Shown: positions 46,690 through 57,945, counted from the stretch's first letter. The stretch: DNA of 64,000 nt from Aestuariivirga sp. (GCF_020252395.1 NZ_JADCDB010000009.1:1-64000), one strand, 5' to 3'. Made by a program: numbers and translations. Notes: a model not told the origin generated them from the sequence alone.

Positions 46690-47046
46690 TCAGCCGCACT
46701 TTGCCTGCATGCGCCATTTGCCGCCGGTATAGGCCGGGTTGGCCAGCAACTTTCCCTTCTGCCCGTCAGGGCAGGCGAAATAACCGAGCGATGAGGTGGC
46801 GACCGCCACCGCATCCTTCTGCTGCGACGGGCCCATGCCGGAGACGGCCATCTCGAACTGGTTCGGCCCTTTGGGCGAGAAGTCAAGCTTGTAGGTCCGT
46901 CCATTGTAGAAAACCGGCTCGCTGCGCGGCGCCATCACAACCTGATCCGCAGGCTTGTCGCGCGTTACGCGCACGCCGCTGTCGCCGCAAGCCGCAAGGC
47001 CAAGCGCCGTCACGAGGAGAATCAAGCCAAAGCCATGTTTCTGCAT
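46690..47046 (-). CDS. predicted lipoprotein
   Basis: A 118-residue protein with a lipoprotein signal (MQKHGFGLILLVTALGLAAC, lipobox LAAC). The mature part (KLDFSPKGPNQFEMAVSGMGP, GYFACPDGQKGKLLANPAY, WRMQAKCG) is small with a cysteine pair. It is anchored to the periplasmic face of a membrane by prediction; function unknown. The start at 47046 fits the signal. Divergent from the aminotransferase gene by 58 bases. Confidence 0.85.
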   Translation of the reverse strand: MQKHGFGLILLVTALGLAACGDSGVRVTRDKPADQVVMAPRSEPVFYNGRTYKLDFSPKGPNQFEMAVSGMGPSQQKDAVAVATSSLGYFACPDGQKGKLLANPAYTGGKWRMQAKCG

Positions 47047-47104
47047 GGCCGCCTTATGCCCGCCATCCCTCGACCGGGCAAGCGCGCTGACGTATAGGGA
47101 GTGC

Positions 47105-48316
47105 ATGACACAGTTCGATCCCTCAGCCCTGCTCGCTTCCCGTTCGAAGACCGCCGATGAGGGTGCCATCATCCGCATGTCGCAACGTGCCCGCGAGCTT
47201 CGCGGAACGGGCGTGGACGTGGTGAGCATGACGCTGGGCGAGCCCGATTTCGACACGCCCGGCAACATCCAGGCCGCCGCCACCGAGGCGATGCGCAAGG
47301 GTTTCACCCATTATTCGCCGGTGATGGGGATCCCTGAGCTGCGCACGGCGCTATCGAAGAAGCTCTGGACCGAGAACGGGCTCGACTATTCGGCGGGCGA
47401 GATCGTGCTCGCCAATGGCGCGAAGCAGGCGATCGCCAATGCCATGCTGTCGATCATCGAGCCGGGCGACGAGGCAATCATGCTCGCGCCCTTCTGGGTG
47501 TCCTACGAGATCACCGTGCGCTTCTGCGGCGGCACGCCGGTGGTGCTGCAGGCGGGGGTGGACGAAGGCTACAAGGTGCCCGCCAGCCGCATCGCCGCGG
47601 CGATCACGCCCCGGACCAAGCTCATCGTACTGAACTCGCCATCCAACCCTTCCGGGGCGGTGTGGAGCAAGCCTGAACTCGAGGAACTGGCGGAGGTGGT
47701 GCGCCAGCACCCGCAGTTGATGGTGATGTCGGACGAAATCTACGAATACATCATTTTCGACGGCGAGATGCAGTCCTTCGGTGCACTGCCCGGCATGCGA
47801 GAGCGCACGATCACGGTGAACGGCTTCTCCAAGGGCTTCGCCATGACCGGCTGGCGGCTGGGCTATGCCGCAGCGCCGGAGCCCATCGCCAAGGCCATGG
47901 CGCGCATGCAGAGCGCTATAAGCGCCGGCGCCAACCAGTTCGTGCAGCGGGCGGCGATCGCGGCACTGGAAGGCCCGCGCGACGCGGTCGAACGCATGCG
48001 CAAGGAATACCAATTGCGCCGAGACATGATGCAAGGCGGGCTCAATACCATTCCCGGCGTGAGGATGGGCAACATCCCAGCCACCTTCTATGCGTTCCCG
48101 GATGTCTCGGGCCTGCTCGGCAGGAAGGCCGGGAACCATGTTCTCGACACCACCGACGCGCTGTGCGACTGGCTGCTGGAGGCGCATGCGGTGGCCACCG
48201 TGCCCGGCTCCGCCTTCGGCGCGCCGGGCTCGATCCGCCTCTCCTTCGCCTGCAGCGAGGCGGAAATCGGCAAGGCCATGGCGCGGTTGCAGGAGGCGCT
48301 GGGGTCGCTGGCCTGA
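47105..48316 (+). CDS. pyridoxal phosphate-dependent aminotransferase (AspC-like, class I)
   Basis: A 403-residue class-I aminotransferase. The PLP-binding lysine is in TVNGFSKGFAMTGWRLGY near residue 240, with SPSNPSGAVWSKPELEEL and MSDEIYEYIIFDGEM. The N-terminus (SKTADEGAIIRMSQRAREL) and TLGEPDFDTPGNIQAAA are as in aspartate/prephenate aminotransferases of alphaproteobacteria. Aspartate or an aromatic/prephenate donor is likely. The start at 47105 gives the typical N-terminus. The REP-like and IS110 sequence follow immediately. Confidence 0.93.
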   Translation: MTQFDPSALLASRSKTADEGAIIRMSQRARELRGTGVDVVSMTLGEPDFDTPGNIQAAATEAMRKGFTHYSPVMGIPELRTALSKKLWTENGLDYSAGEIVLANGAKQAIANAMLSIIEPGDEAIMLAPFWVSYEITVRFCGGTPVVLQAGVDEGYKVPASRIAAAITPRTKLIVLNSPSNPSGAVWSKPELEELAEVVRQHPQLMVMSDEIYEYIIFDGEMQSFGALPGMRERTITVNGFSKGFAMTGWRLGYAAAPEPIAKAMARMQSAISAGANQFVQRAAIAALEGPRDAVERMRKEYQLRRDMMQGGLNTIPGVRMGNIPATFYAFPDVSGLLGRKAGNHVLDTTDALCDWLLEAHAVATVPGSAFGAPGSIRLSFACSEAEIGKAMARLQEALGSLA

Positions 48317-48413
48317 AGCGCTTTCCGAATTCCCCATGCCGGCCGTCATGCCGGCGAAAGCCAGAGTGACAATAAGAAAATGCGCTGCACCAAGAAAGCC
48401 ATCTGTGTTCCGG

Positions 48414-49394
48414 TCAAGCGGGTTTTGGAGCGGTTGGGAGCCACATTCTGTTTTGAGCAATAAGGGTGTTTGCGAGGAGCAGAAGCTTGCGGGCGACGGC
48501 GATGAGTGCGCATTTCGGAGGTTTCTTTGCGAGCCTGAGGCGCCTATAGAAGGCCTTGAGCGTGGGATTGCAGCGGACGGCCGAAAGTGACGCGATATAG
48601 AAGCCGCGGGCGAGGCACGGCCTGCCGCCTTGCACGCGACGTTGCCCATCGCGCTTTCCGGACTGGTCTGCGATGGGAGCAAGGCCTGCGAGCATGGCAA
48701 TCTCCTTGTCGCTGAGGCTGCCCAGTTCGGGGAGCTTGGCAATGGCCAGGGCTGCCGTGACCTCGCCAATGCCGGGGATGGAGCACAGGATGGCCTGCCG
48801 TGCGGCGAGTGCGGGGTCAGCCTTGATGCGCCGCTGGATTTCCGCGTCGAGGTTTTCGATCACCTTCTCGGCAGCCCTGATCCGCTTCAGGAGCTGGCGC
48901 TTGAGGAAGCGGTCGCAGGCGGCGTGTTGCTGGTTCTTGAGGCGCACCAGTTCGGCCACCGCGCCGTCACGGGCGGTGATGAGTTCTGCAATGGCGTCAA
49001 TGGCTTCCGAGGGCAATGGGCGGGCAGCCGCACCCATCGTGGCGGCGAAGGCGGCAAGCACGGCGGCATCGAGCCGATCGGTCTTGGCGAGCAGGCCTGT
49101 GATCTTGGCGAACATGCGCACGCGGGCTGGATCGGTGACCATGACCGGAAGCCCTGCGGCGATGAGGCTGCGACAGAGCGCACGGTGCCACTTGCCGGTG
49201 GGCTCGAGCGCCACGCAGGCTATTTCGAGGCCGGCAATGTGCCGCTTGAGCCGGCGATGGCCCTGCGCATCATTGGGGACCCGGAACACCTGCAGGGAGG
49301 GCAGGACATGGACATCGAGCCAGTGTTTGCTGACGTCGATGCCAATGTTAGACTTCTGGCCTGACGAGACTTCGGTAGCTTCCTGACCTTGCAT
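48414..49394 (-). CDS. IS110-family transposase
   Basis: A 326-residue DEDD-type recombinase. Catalytic acidic residues are in GIDVSKHWLDVH (first D), CVALEPTGKWH (E) and AKTDRLDAAVL (paired D). The C-terminal transposase_20 domain has CSIPGIGEVTAALAIA and GLAPIADQSGKRDGQRRVQGG; its serine, typical of the family, should lie near FYIASLSAVR. The start at 49394 has GGGAGG nine bases upstream; an ATG seven codons earlier (49415) is possible but lacks a ribosome site. The gene appears intact, so the element could be active. Confidence 0.93.
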   Translation of the reverse strand: MQGQEATEVSSGQKSNIGIDVSKHWLDVHVLPSLQVFRVPNDAQGHRRLKRHIAGLEIACVALEPTGKWHRALCRSLIAAGLPVMVTDPARVRMFAKITGLLAKTDRLDAAVLAAFAATMGAAARPLPSEAIDAIAELITARDGAVAELVRLKNQQHAACDRFLKRQLLKRIRAAEKVIENLDAEIQRRIKADPALAARQAILCSIPGIGEVTAALAIAKLPELGSLSDKEIAMLAGLAPIADQSGKRDGQRRVQGGRPCLARGFYIASLSAVRCNPTLKAFYRRLRLAKKPPKCALIAVARKLLLLANTLIAQNRMWLPTAPKPA

Positions 49395-49415
49395 ACGGGA
49401 CGACCTCCCTGACAT

Positions 49416-49560
49416 CTGTTGAGGACAAGCGCCGGAGAACGGGTGGGCCAGGCTTTTTTGCGGTGCTTAACACCAAGATGCCCGGCGGCCCCACCCGTCC
49501 GCGCAGGGACCGATGGCCATCGGTCCCTGCGCACCTCAATCCTGCAGCAGTTCACTGAAG
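49416..49560 (-). ncRNA. candidate bridge RNA region upstream of the IS110 transposase
   Basis: IS110-group elements transcribe a bridge RNA from the non-coding end ahead of the transposase; it base-pairs with donor and target DNA. Here the upstream stretch holds an imperfect stem (ACGGGTGGGCC near 49439 with GGCCCCACCCGT near 49487-49498) around a large loop, then a 32-bp perfect palindrome. No direct transcript evidence; the boundaries and loops are inference. Confidence 0.35.
49501..49532. repeat. perfect 32-bp palindrome in the IS110 upstream region
   Basis: GCGCAGGGACCGATGG is followed at once by its exact reverse complement, with no loop. As RNA this would form a 14- to 16-bp hairpin. 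It belongs to the transposase-proximal non-coding region and may be a bridge-RNA stem or a transcription stop. Confidence 0.85.
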
Positions 49561-49568
49561 AATGTCAG

Positions 49569-49604
49569 GCCTATCCAATATGCAAGGCCTATCCAATATG
49601 CAAG
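49569..49604. repeat. 18-bp tandem duplication next to the IS110 element
   Basis: GCCTATCCAATATGCAAG occurs twice head-to-tail (49569-49586 and 49587-49604). It lies just outside the likely right end of the IS110 element and ahead of the RND gene stop at 49654. It may mark the target or a past slippage or insertion event. Confidence 0.85.
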
Positions 49605-49653
49605 ATGGCCGGGACATTCCCGTCCACTATGGGTGTTTGGAGTGGGACTTGCC

Positions 49654-52600
49654 CTATTCAGCCGCCTTCGGCACGGGCCGCATGTCATTGGCGGGCCGGT
49701 CCACAAGCGGGGAGAGCACGTCGGACGCGTTCTCGCGGTCGTGCATGTGGCGGCGGTCGCGCGCCACGAAGGAATAAATCGCCGGAGTGATGAACAGCGT
49801 GAACAGCGTGCCGATGGTCATGCCCGCGGCAATGACCACGCCGATGTCGAAGCGGCTCCTGGCGCCCGCGCCATTGGCAACAAGCAGAGGGGTGACGCCG
49901 ATGACCATGGCGGCCGTCGTCATCAGAATGGGCCTCAAGCGTGTGGCGGCCGCTTCCTTGATGGCCGTGTCCTTGTCGTAGCCCTTGGTCTCCTGGAGCT
50001 TGTTGGCGAACTCCACCATCAGGATGCCGTGCTTGGCGATGAGGCCGATGAGCGTGACGAGTCCGATCTGCGTATAGATGTTGATCGTGCCGGAGCCTAA
50101 GTTGACCGGTGGGTTGTTCATCATCGCGCCATTGATCTCGCCAAGGATGAACAGCACGAACAAGGCGCCGAACACCGTGGCGGGAAGGCCGATGAGGATG
50201 ATGAAGGGGTCGCGGAAGCTTTCGAACTGCGCGGCGAGCACCAGATAGATCAGCAGCAGCGCCACCGCGAAGGTGACGGTCAGCGTGTTGCCTTCCTTCA
50301 CGAATTGGCGGCTCTCGCCCTTAAAGTCATAGGACATGCCCTGCGGCATGATCTCTTCCGCCTTTTGCTTGAGGAAGGCGATGCCCTCGCCGATGGTGCG
50401 GCCAGGGAACGGCACACCCTGCAACATGGCGGAGTTGAGCTGCTGGAAGGTGGCGAGCCCGTTGGGCTGAACCGTCTTCGAGACCTCGGTGAAGGCCGAG
50501 AGCGGCACCATCTGCCCGTCCGCCGCGCGCACACGGAAATCCAGGATCTGGCCGACCGAGGATCGCTCGGTGCGCGGCACTTGCGGGATCACCTGATAGC
50601 TGCGGCCATCCACCGTGAAACGGTTGACATTGTTACCGCCCAGCAGCGTTGCCAGCGTGGCGCCGACATCCTGCATGGTGACGCCCAGGCGGTTGGCGCG
50701 GTCCTTGTCCACCACCAGCTCCACCTGTGGCGTCTGGAAGCGCAGGTCGGCGTTGGTGAAGATGAAGAGGCCGGACTTGTTGGCCTCCGTCTTCAGCTTG
50801 TCGAGCGTATCCGCCAGCCGCGTGTAGTCTCCAGGATAGGTGAGCACGAACTCGATCGGCAAATCGCCCGCGCCGATCGGGATGGCAGACGGCGCAGTGG
50901 CGAAGATATTGACGCCCGAAACGCTCTTGAACTTCGGCTGGAGCTCGCCCAGCACAGTGAGGTCGGTGCGTGACCGTTCGTCCCACGGCTTCAGGATCAG
51001 GCCCATGAAAGACTGATGCGTGTTGGGAAAGCCGTCGATGGCGAAGAGGTTCTGACGCTCCGGCACCGCCATCATGATCCTTGTCAGGTCGTCGGTGTAG
51101 GTGGTGAGATAGTCGAGGTTGGTGTGCTCCGGCGCATTGACGAAGGCAAAGAGCACGCCCTGGTCCTCCGCCGGCGCAAGCTCGCGGCCCAGCGCATTGT
51201 AGAGCACGCCCGACAGCACGATGGTCAGCACCGCGACCCAGGCGAAGACCGAGCGCTGCTTGATGGCGCCGTCGAGACGGCGGTGGTAGAAACGCTGCAA
51301 GCCGCCGAAGACGCGCTCGACGAGCCTGCCGAACCACGACAGCTTCGCGTGCGGCTTCAGCATCTTCGACGTCATCATCGGCGAGAGTGTGAGGGCGATG
51401 ACGCCCGACACGATGACAGCACCCGCCAGCGTGAAGGCGAATTCGCGGAACAGCGCGCCGGTGAGGCCGGAGGTGAAGCCGATGGGCGCATAGACCGCCG
51501 CCAGCGTGATGGTCATGGCGATGACGGGGCCGGTGATCTCGCGCGCGCCGCGGATTGCGGCATCGAAGGGTGTCATTCCCTCCTCGATGTGGCGGTGAAT
51601 GTTTTCGACCACCACGATGGCGTCGTCGACGACGAGGCCGATGGCCAGCACCAGCGCGAGCAGCGTCAGGAGATTGATCGAATAGCCCAGCGCCACCAGC
51701 ACCAGCGCCACGCCGATGAGCGAGAGCGGGATGGTCACCACCGGGATGATGGTCGAGCGGATGGACCCAAGGAACAGGAAGATGACGACAATGACGATCA
51801 CGCTGGCTTCCAGCAGCGTCTTGCCGACTTCCCAGATCGAGGCGTTGATGAACAGCGTCGCGTCATAGGCGATATTGGCTTCGAGCCCCGACGGCAGCTG
51901 ACGCTGGATCTCCGGCATGGTGTCGCGCACCGTGCTGATGACGGTGAGCGGGTTGGCGTCGGGCGTGGTCTGGATGCCCATGAACACCGCCTTGAGCCCG
52001 TCGAAGGCCGAGCGCGTATCGTAATTCTCGGGCCCCAGATCGACGGTTGCCACCTGACCGAGCCGGATCACCGTGTCGCCGCGGGTGGCGACGACGAGCT
52101 GCTCGAACTGTTCCGGCGTTTGGAGCGAAGTTTGGGCGTTGATGTTTTGCTGGGTGAAATCCGACTTCACCTCGCCCGCCGCCGTGGTGAAGTTGTTGGC
52201 GGCCAGCGCGTTGCGCACGTCGAGCGGCGTGATGCCCAGCGCCGACATCTTCTCCGGGTTCAGCCACACCCGCATTGCGAAGGTGGAGCCGCCGAGGATT
52301 TCAGCCGAAGCGACGCCATTGATCGCCTGCAGCTTCGGCTTCACCACGCGGTCGAGATAATCCGAAATCTGCGGGGCGGACATCTGCTCCGACTTGAAGC
52401 TGATATACATCAGCGCGAAGCCCGCCCCGGTGGTGCGCTTGACCACGGGGTCGTTCGCCTCCTCCGGCAGGACGCCCTTCACCTCGTTCACCTTGGAGAG
52501 AACGTCGGCCAGCGCCCGGTCGGCATTGGCGTCCAGCCGCAGCTTCAGCGTGATGGTCGAGACATTCTGCGAGGAGCGGGACTCGATGATGTCCACGCCC

Positions 52601-52824
52601 TCGGTGGAGGCCACCGCCTGCTGCAGCGGCGTGGTGATGAAGCCCTTGATCTGGTCGGCGTTGGCGCCTGGATAGATCGTGGTGATCTCGATCTTGGTGT
52701 CGGAGACCTCCGGGAACTGGCGGATCGGCAGCTTGAACACGGCCTGGAGGCCGGCCAGCAGGATGAGCAAGCTGACGACCGTCGCGAGGACCGGACGCTT
52801 GACGAAGATGTCGGTGAAATGCAT
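49654..52824 (-). CDS. RND efflux pump, inner-membrane permease (HAE1/AcrB type)
   Basis: A 1056-residue proton-driven exporter with 12 membrane helices and two large periplasmic loops. The N-terminus MHFTDIFVKRPVLATVVSLL and the helix-4 proton-relay residues in GLVVDDAIVVVENIHRHIEEG (paired Asp) are typical. The second half has LVLAAQFESFRDPFIILIGL and LIGLIAKHGILMVEFANKL. Likely substrates are drugs, dyes or detergents. The membrane-fusion partner is the gene 10 bases upstream; no outer-membrane channel gene is present, so a TolC-type protein elsewhere must complete it. PadR control is likely. Confidence 0.94.
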   Translation of the reverse strand: MHFTDIFVKRPVLATVVSLLILLAGLQAVFKLPIRQFPEVSDTKIEITTIYPGANADQIKGFITTPLQQAVASTEGVDIIESRSSQNVSTITLKLRLDANADRALADVLSKVNEVKGVLPEEANDPVVKRTTGAGFALMYISFKSEQMSAPQISDYLDRVVKPKLQAINGVASAEILGGSTFAMRVWLNPEKMSALGITPLDVRNALAANNFTTAAGEVKSDFTQQNINAQTSLQTPEQFEQLVVATRGDTVIRLGQVATVDLGPENYDTRSAFDGLKAVFMGIQTTPDANPLTVISTVRDTMPEIQRQLPSGLEANIAYDATLFINASIWEVGKTLLEASVIVIVVIFLFLGSIRSTIIPVVTIPLSLIGVALVLVALGYSINLLTLLALVLAIGLVVDDAIVVVENIHRHIEEGMTPFDAAIRGAREITGPVIAMTITLAAVYAPIGFTSGLTGALFREFAFTLAGAVIVSGVIALTLSPMMTSKMLKPHAKLSWFGRLVERVFGGLQRFYHRRLDGAIKQRSVFAWVAVLTIVLSGVLYNALGRELAPAEDQGVLFAFVNAPEHTNLDYLTTYTDDLTRIMMAVPERQNLFAIDGFPNTHQSFMGLILKPWDERSRTDLTVLGELQPKFKSVSGVNIFATAPSAIPIGAGDLPIEFVLTYPGDYTRLADTLDKLKTEANKSGLFIFTNADLRFQTPQVELVVDKDRANRLGVTMQDVGATLATLLGGNNVNRFTVDGRSYQVIPQVPRTERSSVGQILDFRVRAADGQMVPLSAFTEVSKTVQPNGLATFQQLNSAMLQGVPFPGRTIGEGIAFLKQKAEEIMPQGMSYDFKGESRQFVKEGNTLTVTFAVALLLIYLVLAAQFESFRDPFIILIGLPATVFGALFVLFILGEINGAMMNNPPVNLGSGTINIYTQIGLVTLIGLIAKHGILMVEFANKLQETKGYDKDTAIKEAAATRLRPILMTTAAMVIGVTPLLVANGAGARSRFDIGVVIAAGMTIGTLFTLFITPAIYSFVARDRRHMHDRENASDVLSPLVDRPANDMRPVPKAAE

Positions 52825-52834
52825 CGCCCTGTTC

Positions 52835-53980
52835 CTACTGGATCGTCGCCGTGTCCTGCAGCTTCAGCGCGATCGAATTGTCGATCACCACCTTGCTGCC
52901 CTGGTCGATCTTGTTCTGGCCGGCGGTGACGACCTTGTCGCCATCCTTGATGCCGCTGACGATGGACACGCGCCCGCCGCGCACCGGGCCTGCTTTGACG
53001 AAGCGGCGCTCGACCACGAGCTCGTCCACATCCTTGCCGTCCTTGTCCTTCGCCTTGGTGGCGTTCACCACGAAGACATTGTCGCCATAGAGCGAATAGG
53101 TGACGGCGGTCTGCGGCACGGTGACCACCTTTTCGGCCGCGCCCACATCCACCAGCACATTGGCATACATGCCGGGCACCAGCTTCTTGTCCGGATTGTC
53201 GATCTCGGCCCTGACCAGGATCATGCGGTTGATGTCCGACAGCCGCGCATCGGTGGTCACGATCTTGCCGGTGAAGGTCTGGTCCGGATAGGCGTTGAGG
53301 CTGACCGTCACCTTCTGGCCGTCCTTGATGCGGGCATAGTCGGCTTCGGTTACATTGAAGTCGACGTAGATCGGGTCGATCTGCTGCAGCCAGGCGATTT
53401 TCTGGCCGGGGGCGAGATAGCTGCCCACCGCGATATCACGCAGGCCCACGCGGCCGTTCCACGGCGTGTAGATGAACTTCTGCGCAACCTCGGCGCGCCT
53501 GCGGTCCAGCGTCGCCTGCAGCACGCGCTGCTTTGTCCGGAGCGCATCCAGTTCGGTGATGGCGACAACGCCCTTGGACACCAAACCCTCGCGGCGCTGC
53601 AACTCGGTCTGGTTATTGGCGAGTTCGGCGGAAATCGAACGGATGTCCGCCTCTTCCGTGTCGGTGTCGAGCTTCACCAGAAGCTGGCCCTTCTTCACAT
53701 CCTGGCCGGACTCGAAATTGATCTCGGTGACGATGCCGCCAACCTGGGGCGTGATGTCGATGCCCTGAAAAGCGGTCACGGTGCCAATGGCGGCGATCTG
53801 CGTTTGCCAGGTGTCGGTGCGCGCGGGCTCGGCCGAAACGGTCTCCGGCGGCTGCGGGGCGCCGAGGATAACGGTCGCCAGCATCTTCGGCTTGAAGTCG
53901 AAGGCATAGTAGCCGATCGCTCCGGCGAGGCCGCCGAGCAGAACGGTGACGAGGAAAAGATAAAGAATACGGCGTATCAT
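52835..53980 (-). CDS. RND efflux periplasmic adaptor (membrane-fusion protein)
   Basis: A 381-residue AcrA-type protein that links the permease to the outer-membrane channel. The N-terminal hydrophobic anchor (ILYLFLVTVLLGGLAGAIGYY) keeps it in the inner membrane. The lipoyl half-motifs (GGIVTEINFESGQDVKKGQL), an alpha-hairpin (ISAELANNQTELQRREGLVSKG) and beta-barrel domains follow. Its gene lies 20 bases after padR and 10 bases before the pump gene, one operon. Confidence 0.94.
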   Translation of the reverse strand: MIRRILYLFLVTVLLGGLAGAIGYYAFDFKPKMLATVILGAPQPPETVSAEPARTDTWQTQIAAIGTVTAFQGIDITPQVGGIVTEINFESGQDVKKGQLLVKLDTDTEEADIRSISAELANNQTELQRREGLVSKGVVAITELDALRTKQRVLQATLDRRRAEVAQKFIYTPWNGRVGLRDIAVGSYLAPGQKIAWLQQIDPIYVDFNVTEADYARIKDGQKVTVSLNAYPDQTFTGKIVTTDARLSDINRMILVRAEIDNPDKKLVPGMYANVLVDVGAAEKVVTVPQTAVTYSLYGDNVFVVNATKAKDKDGKDVDELVVERRFVKAGPVRGGRVSIVSGIKDGDKVVTAGQNKIDQGSKVVIDNSIALKLQDTATIQ

Positions 53981-54000
53981 GTGTTACTTTCCCGGATGTT

Positions 54001-54537
54001 CTACTCGGCTGCCCGCGGGGTGGCGAGCGGTGCAAGCTCCGCCTTCTTTTCGATGAGGACATTGACCGCGGCCGTCAGCACGGCCCGGCCATAGCTGGCG
54101 ACGAAACGCGCCCCGGCATGGGGTTGCTCGGCGCATTCGCAGTGGTCGATACGGGCGAGATCGGCGCGCAGATCGGCAAGCTGCTTGTCGATCGCCGCCA
54201 GCATGATGGCGGGCGTGATATACTCCATCAGCAGCATCTGGAACAGGAATTCGGATTTGTATTTGTCGCGCCCCGGCACCACCGAAATCGAGCGCGCCAG
54301 CGCATCCGTGCCCTTGGGCGTGATGGCATAGACCTTCTTGTCCGGCTTGCCCGACTGCTCCTCGGCGCGCACCGTCACCAGCCCCTCGCCCGCCAGTTGG
54401 GTAAGTGCGGGGTAGATCGAGCCGTAGCTCGCGTCGATGAAGTGGCTGAACAGCCCTTCCTCGATCTCCTTCTTGATCTCGTAGCCCGACGCTTCCCCCG
54501 AGGACAGGACGCCGAGGCAGAGAGTCCTGACGTTCAT
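54001..54537 (-). CDS. PadR family transcriptional regulator
   Basis: A 178-residue regulator. The N-terminal winged helix of PadR type is LCLGVLSSGEASGYEIKKE, EGLFSHFIDASYGSIYPAL and VRAEEQSGKPDKKVYAITPKG. A C-terminal helical dimerisation part follows with a Cys pair (DHCECAEQPH). PadR proteins commonly repress adjacent efflux genes and respond to drugs or phenolics; here the same operon carries an RND pump. The start at 54537 is preferred because family N-termini begin MNVRTLCLGVL; a longer frame runs into the operator. Confidence 0.93.
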   Translation of the reverse strand: MNVRTLCLGVLSSGEASGYEIKKEIEEGLFSHFIDASYGSIYPALTQLAGEGLVTVRAEEQSGKPDKKVYAITPKGTDALARSISVVPGRDKYKSEFLFQMLLMEYITPAIMLAAIDKQLADLRADLARIDHCECAEQPHAGARFVASYGRAVLTAAVNVLIEKKAELAPLATPRAAE

Positions 54538-54578
54538 GGCAATTCCGCTCCGATATATGCCAGCCCGATATAACGAGG

Positions 54579-54590
54579 CGATATATATCG
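54579..54590. promoter_or_regulatory. candidate PadR operator, CGATATATATCG
   Basis: A perfect 12-bp palindrome lies 42 bases upstream of the padR start. Two further CGATATA half-sites stand at 54551 and 54566, between it and the gene. A repeated AT-rich dyad in the autogenous promoter is the usual arrangement for PadR repressors. Confidence 0.55.
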
Positions 54591-54738
54591 GCTCGGAATA
54601 GAACGCAAGGACCCATGGCGGAACTTGGCTGTCCCGGCGCGCGGCCTCACGTGCTTGTGTTCGAAAACCGATCCATCTATGACAAACCCACGGCAGCCAA
54701 AAAAACCGGCGCCAGCAGGCAGTCATACAGGGGGGCCC

Positions 54739-55674
<936 letters not shown>

Positions 55675-55676
55675 TC

Positions 55677-57071
<1,395 letters not shown>

Positions 57072-57072
57072 C

Positions 57073-57945
57073 ATGGCAACCGCGACCAAGACCCCGGTGC
57101 TTTCCGTCGAGCACGTGACGATGCGTTTCGGCGGCCTCACCGCCATCTCGGATCTGTCCTTCGAAGCCTACCCCAACGAGATCACCGCGCTGATCGGCCC
57201 CAATGGCGCTGGCAAGACCACGGTGTTCAACTGCATCACCGGCTTTTACAAGCCGACCGGGGGAAAGATTGCGCTTCGCCATGCCGACGGGATGGAATTT
57301 CTGCTCGAGCGCATGGACGACTTCCGGATCTCGCAGCATGCGCGCGTGGCCCGCACCTTCCAGAACATCCGCCTGTTCTCCGGCATGACGGTGCTGGAAA
57401 ATCTCATGGTCGCCCAGCACAACAAGCTGATGCTGGCGTCGGGCTACACCATTGCCGGCGTACTCGGCAGCGGCCGCTACCGCCGCGCCGAAAAGGCGGC
57501 GATCGATCTCGCCAAGTCGTGGCTTGAGAAGGTGAGGCTCATCGACCGCGCGGACGATCCGGCGGGCGACCTGCCCTATGGCGACCAGCGCCGCCTCGAA
57601 ATCGCGCGCGCCATGTGCACCGAGCCACGCCTGCTCTGCCTCGACGAACCGGCGGCAGGCCTTAACCCGCGCGAGTCGGAGGAACTCAACAAGCTGCTGC
57701 GCGCCATACGTTCCGAGAATGACGTTTCGATTCTGTTGATCGAGCACGACATGAGCGTGGTGATGGGCATTTCCGACCACATCGTGGTGCTCGACTATGG
57801 CCAGAAGATCTCTGACGGCGATCCCCATCATGTGAAGACCGATCCGGCCGTCATCCGCGCCTATCTCGGCGTCGACGAGGAAGAGGAAGAAAAGGACGCG
57901 CTGGCCGCCAAGGCGGTTGCCGAAGCCCTGGGAGACCAAGCATGA
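57073..57945 (+). CDS. livG: branched-chain amino-acid ABC transporter ATPase
   Basis: A 290-residue ABC ATPase. Walker A GPNGAGKTTVFNCITGFY, the LivG-type Q-loop RTFQNIRLFSGMTVLENL, signature LPYGDQRRLEIARAM, Walker B LLCLDEPAAGLNP and the H-loop LLIEHDMSVVMGI are all intact. The C-terminal Glu-rich tail (GVDEEEEEKDAL) is unusually acidic. It overlaps livF by four bases. Confidence 0.96.
   Translation: MATATKTPVLSVEHVTMRFGGLTAISDLSFEAYPNEITALIGPNGAGKTTVFNCITGFYKPTGGKIALRHADGMEFLLERMDDFRISQHARVARTFQNIRLFSGMTVLENLMVAQHNKLMLASGYTIAGVLGSGRYRRAEKAAIDLAKSWLEKVRLIDRADDPAGDLPYGDQRRLEIARAMCTEPRLLCLDEPAAGLNPRESEELNKLLRAIRSENDVSILLIEHDMSVVMGISDHIVVLDYGQKISDGDPHHVKTDPAVIRAYLGVDEEEEEKDALAAKAVAEALGDQA

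Larger units (their letters stand above)
48373..49568 (-). mobile_element. IS110-family insertion sequence (boundaries approximate)
   Basis: One transposase gene of the IS110 family with about 40-60 bases downstream and about 170 bases upstream. IS110 elements lack terminal inverted repeats and usually make no target duplication, so the ends cannot be read exactly. The left boundary lies after REP-like sequence (CATGCCGGCGAAAGCC near 48350) and the right before the 18-bp tandem repeat at 49569. It sits between an aminotransferase gene and an RND efflux operon. Confidence 0.75.

Noticed and set aside
49569-49604. CRISPR array
   Set aside because: Only two copies of an 18-mer, directly adjacent with no spacer, and no cas genes in the window.
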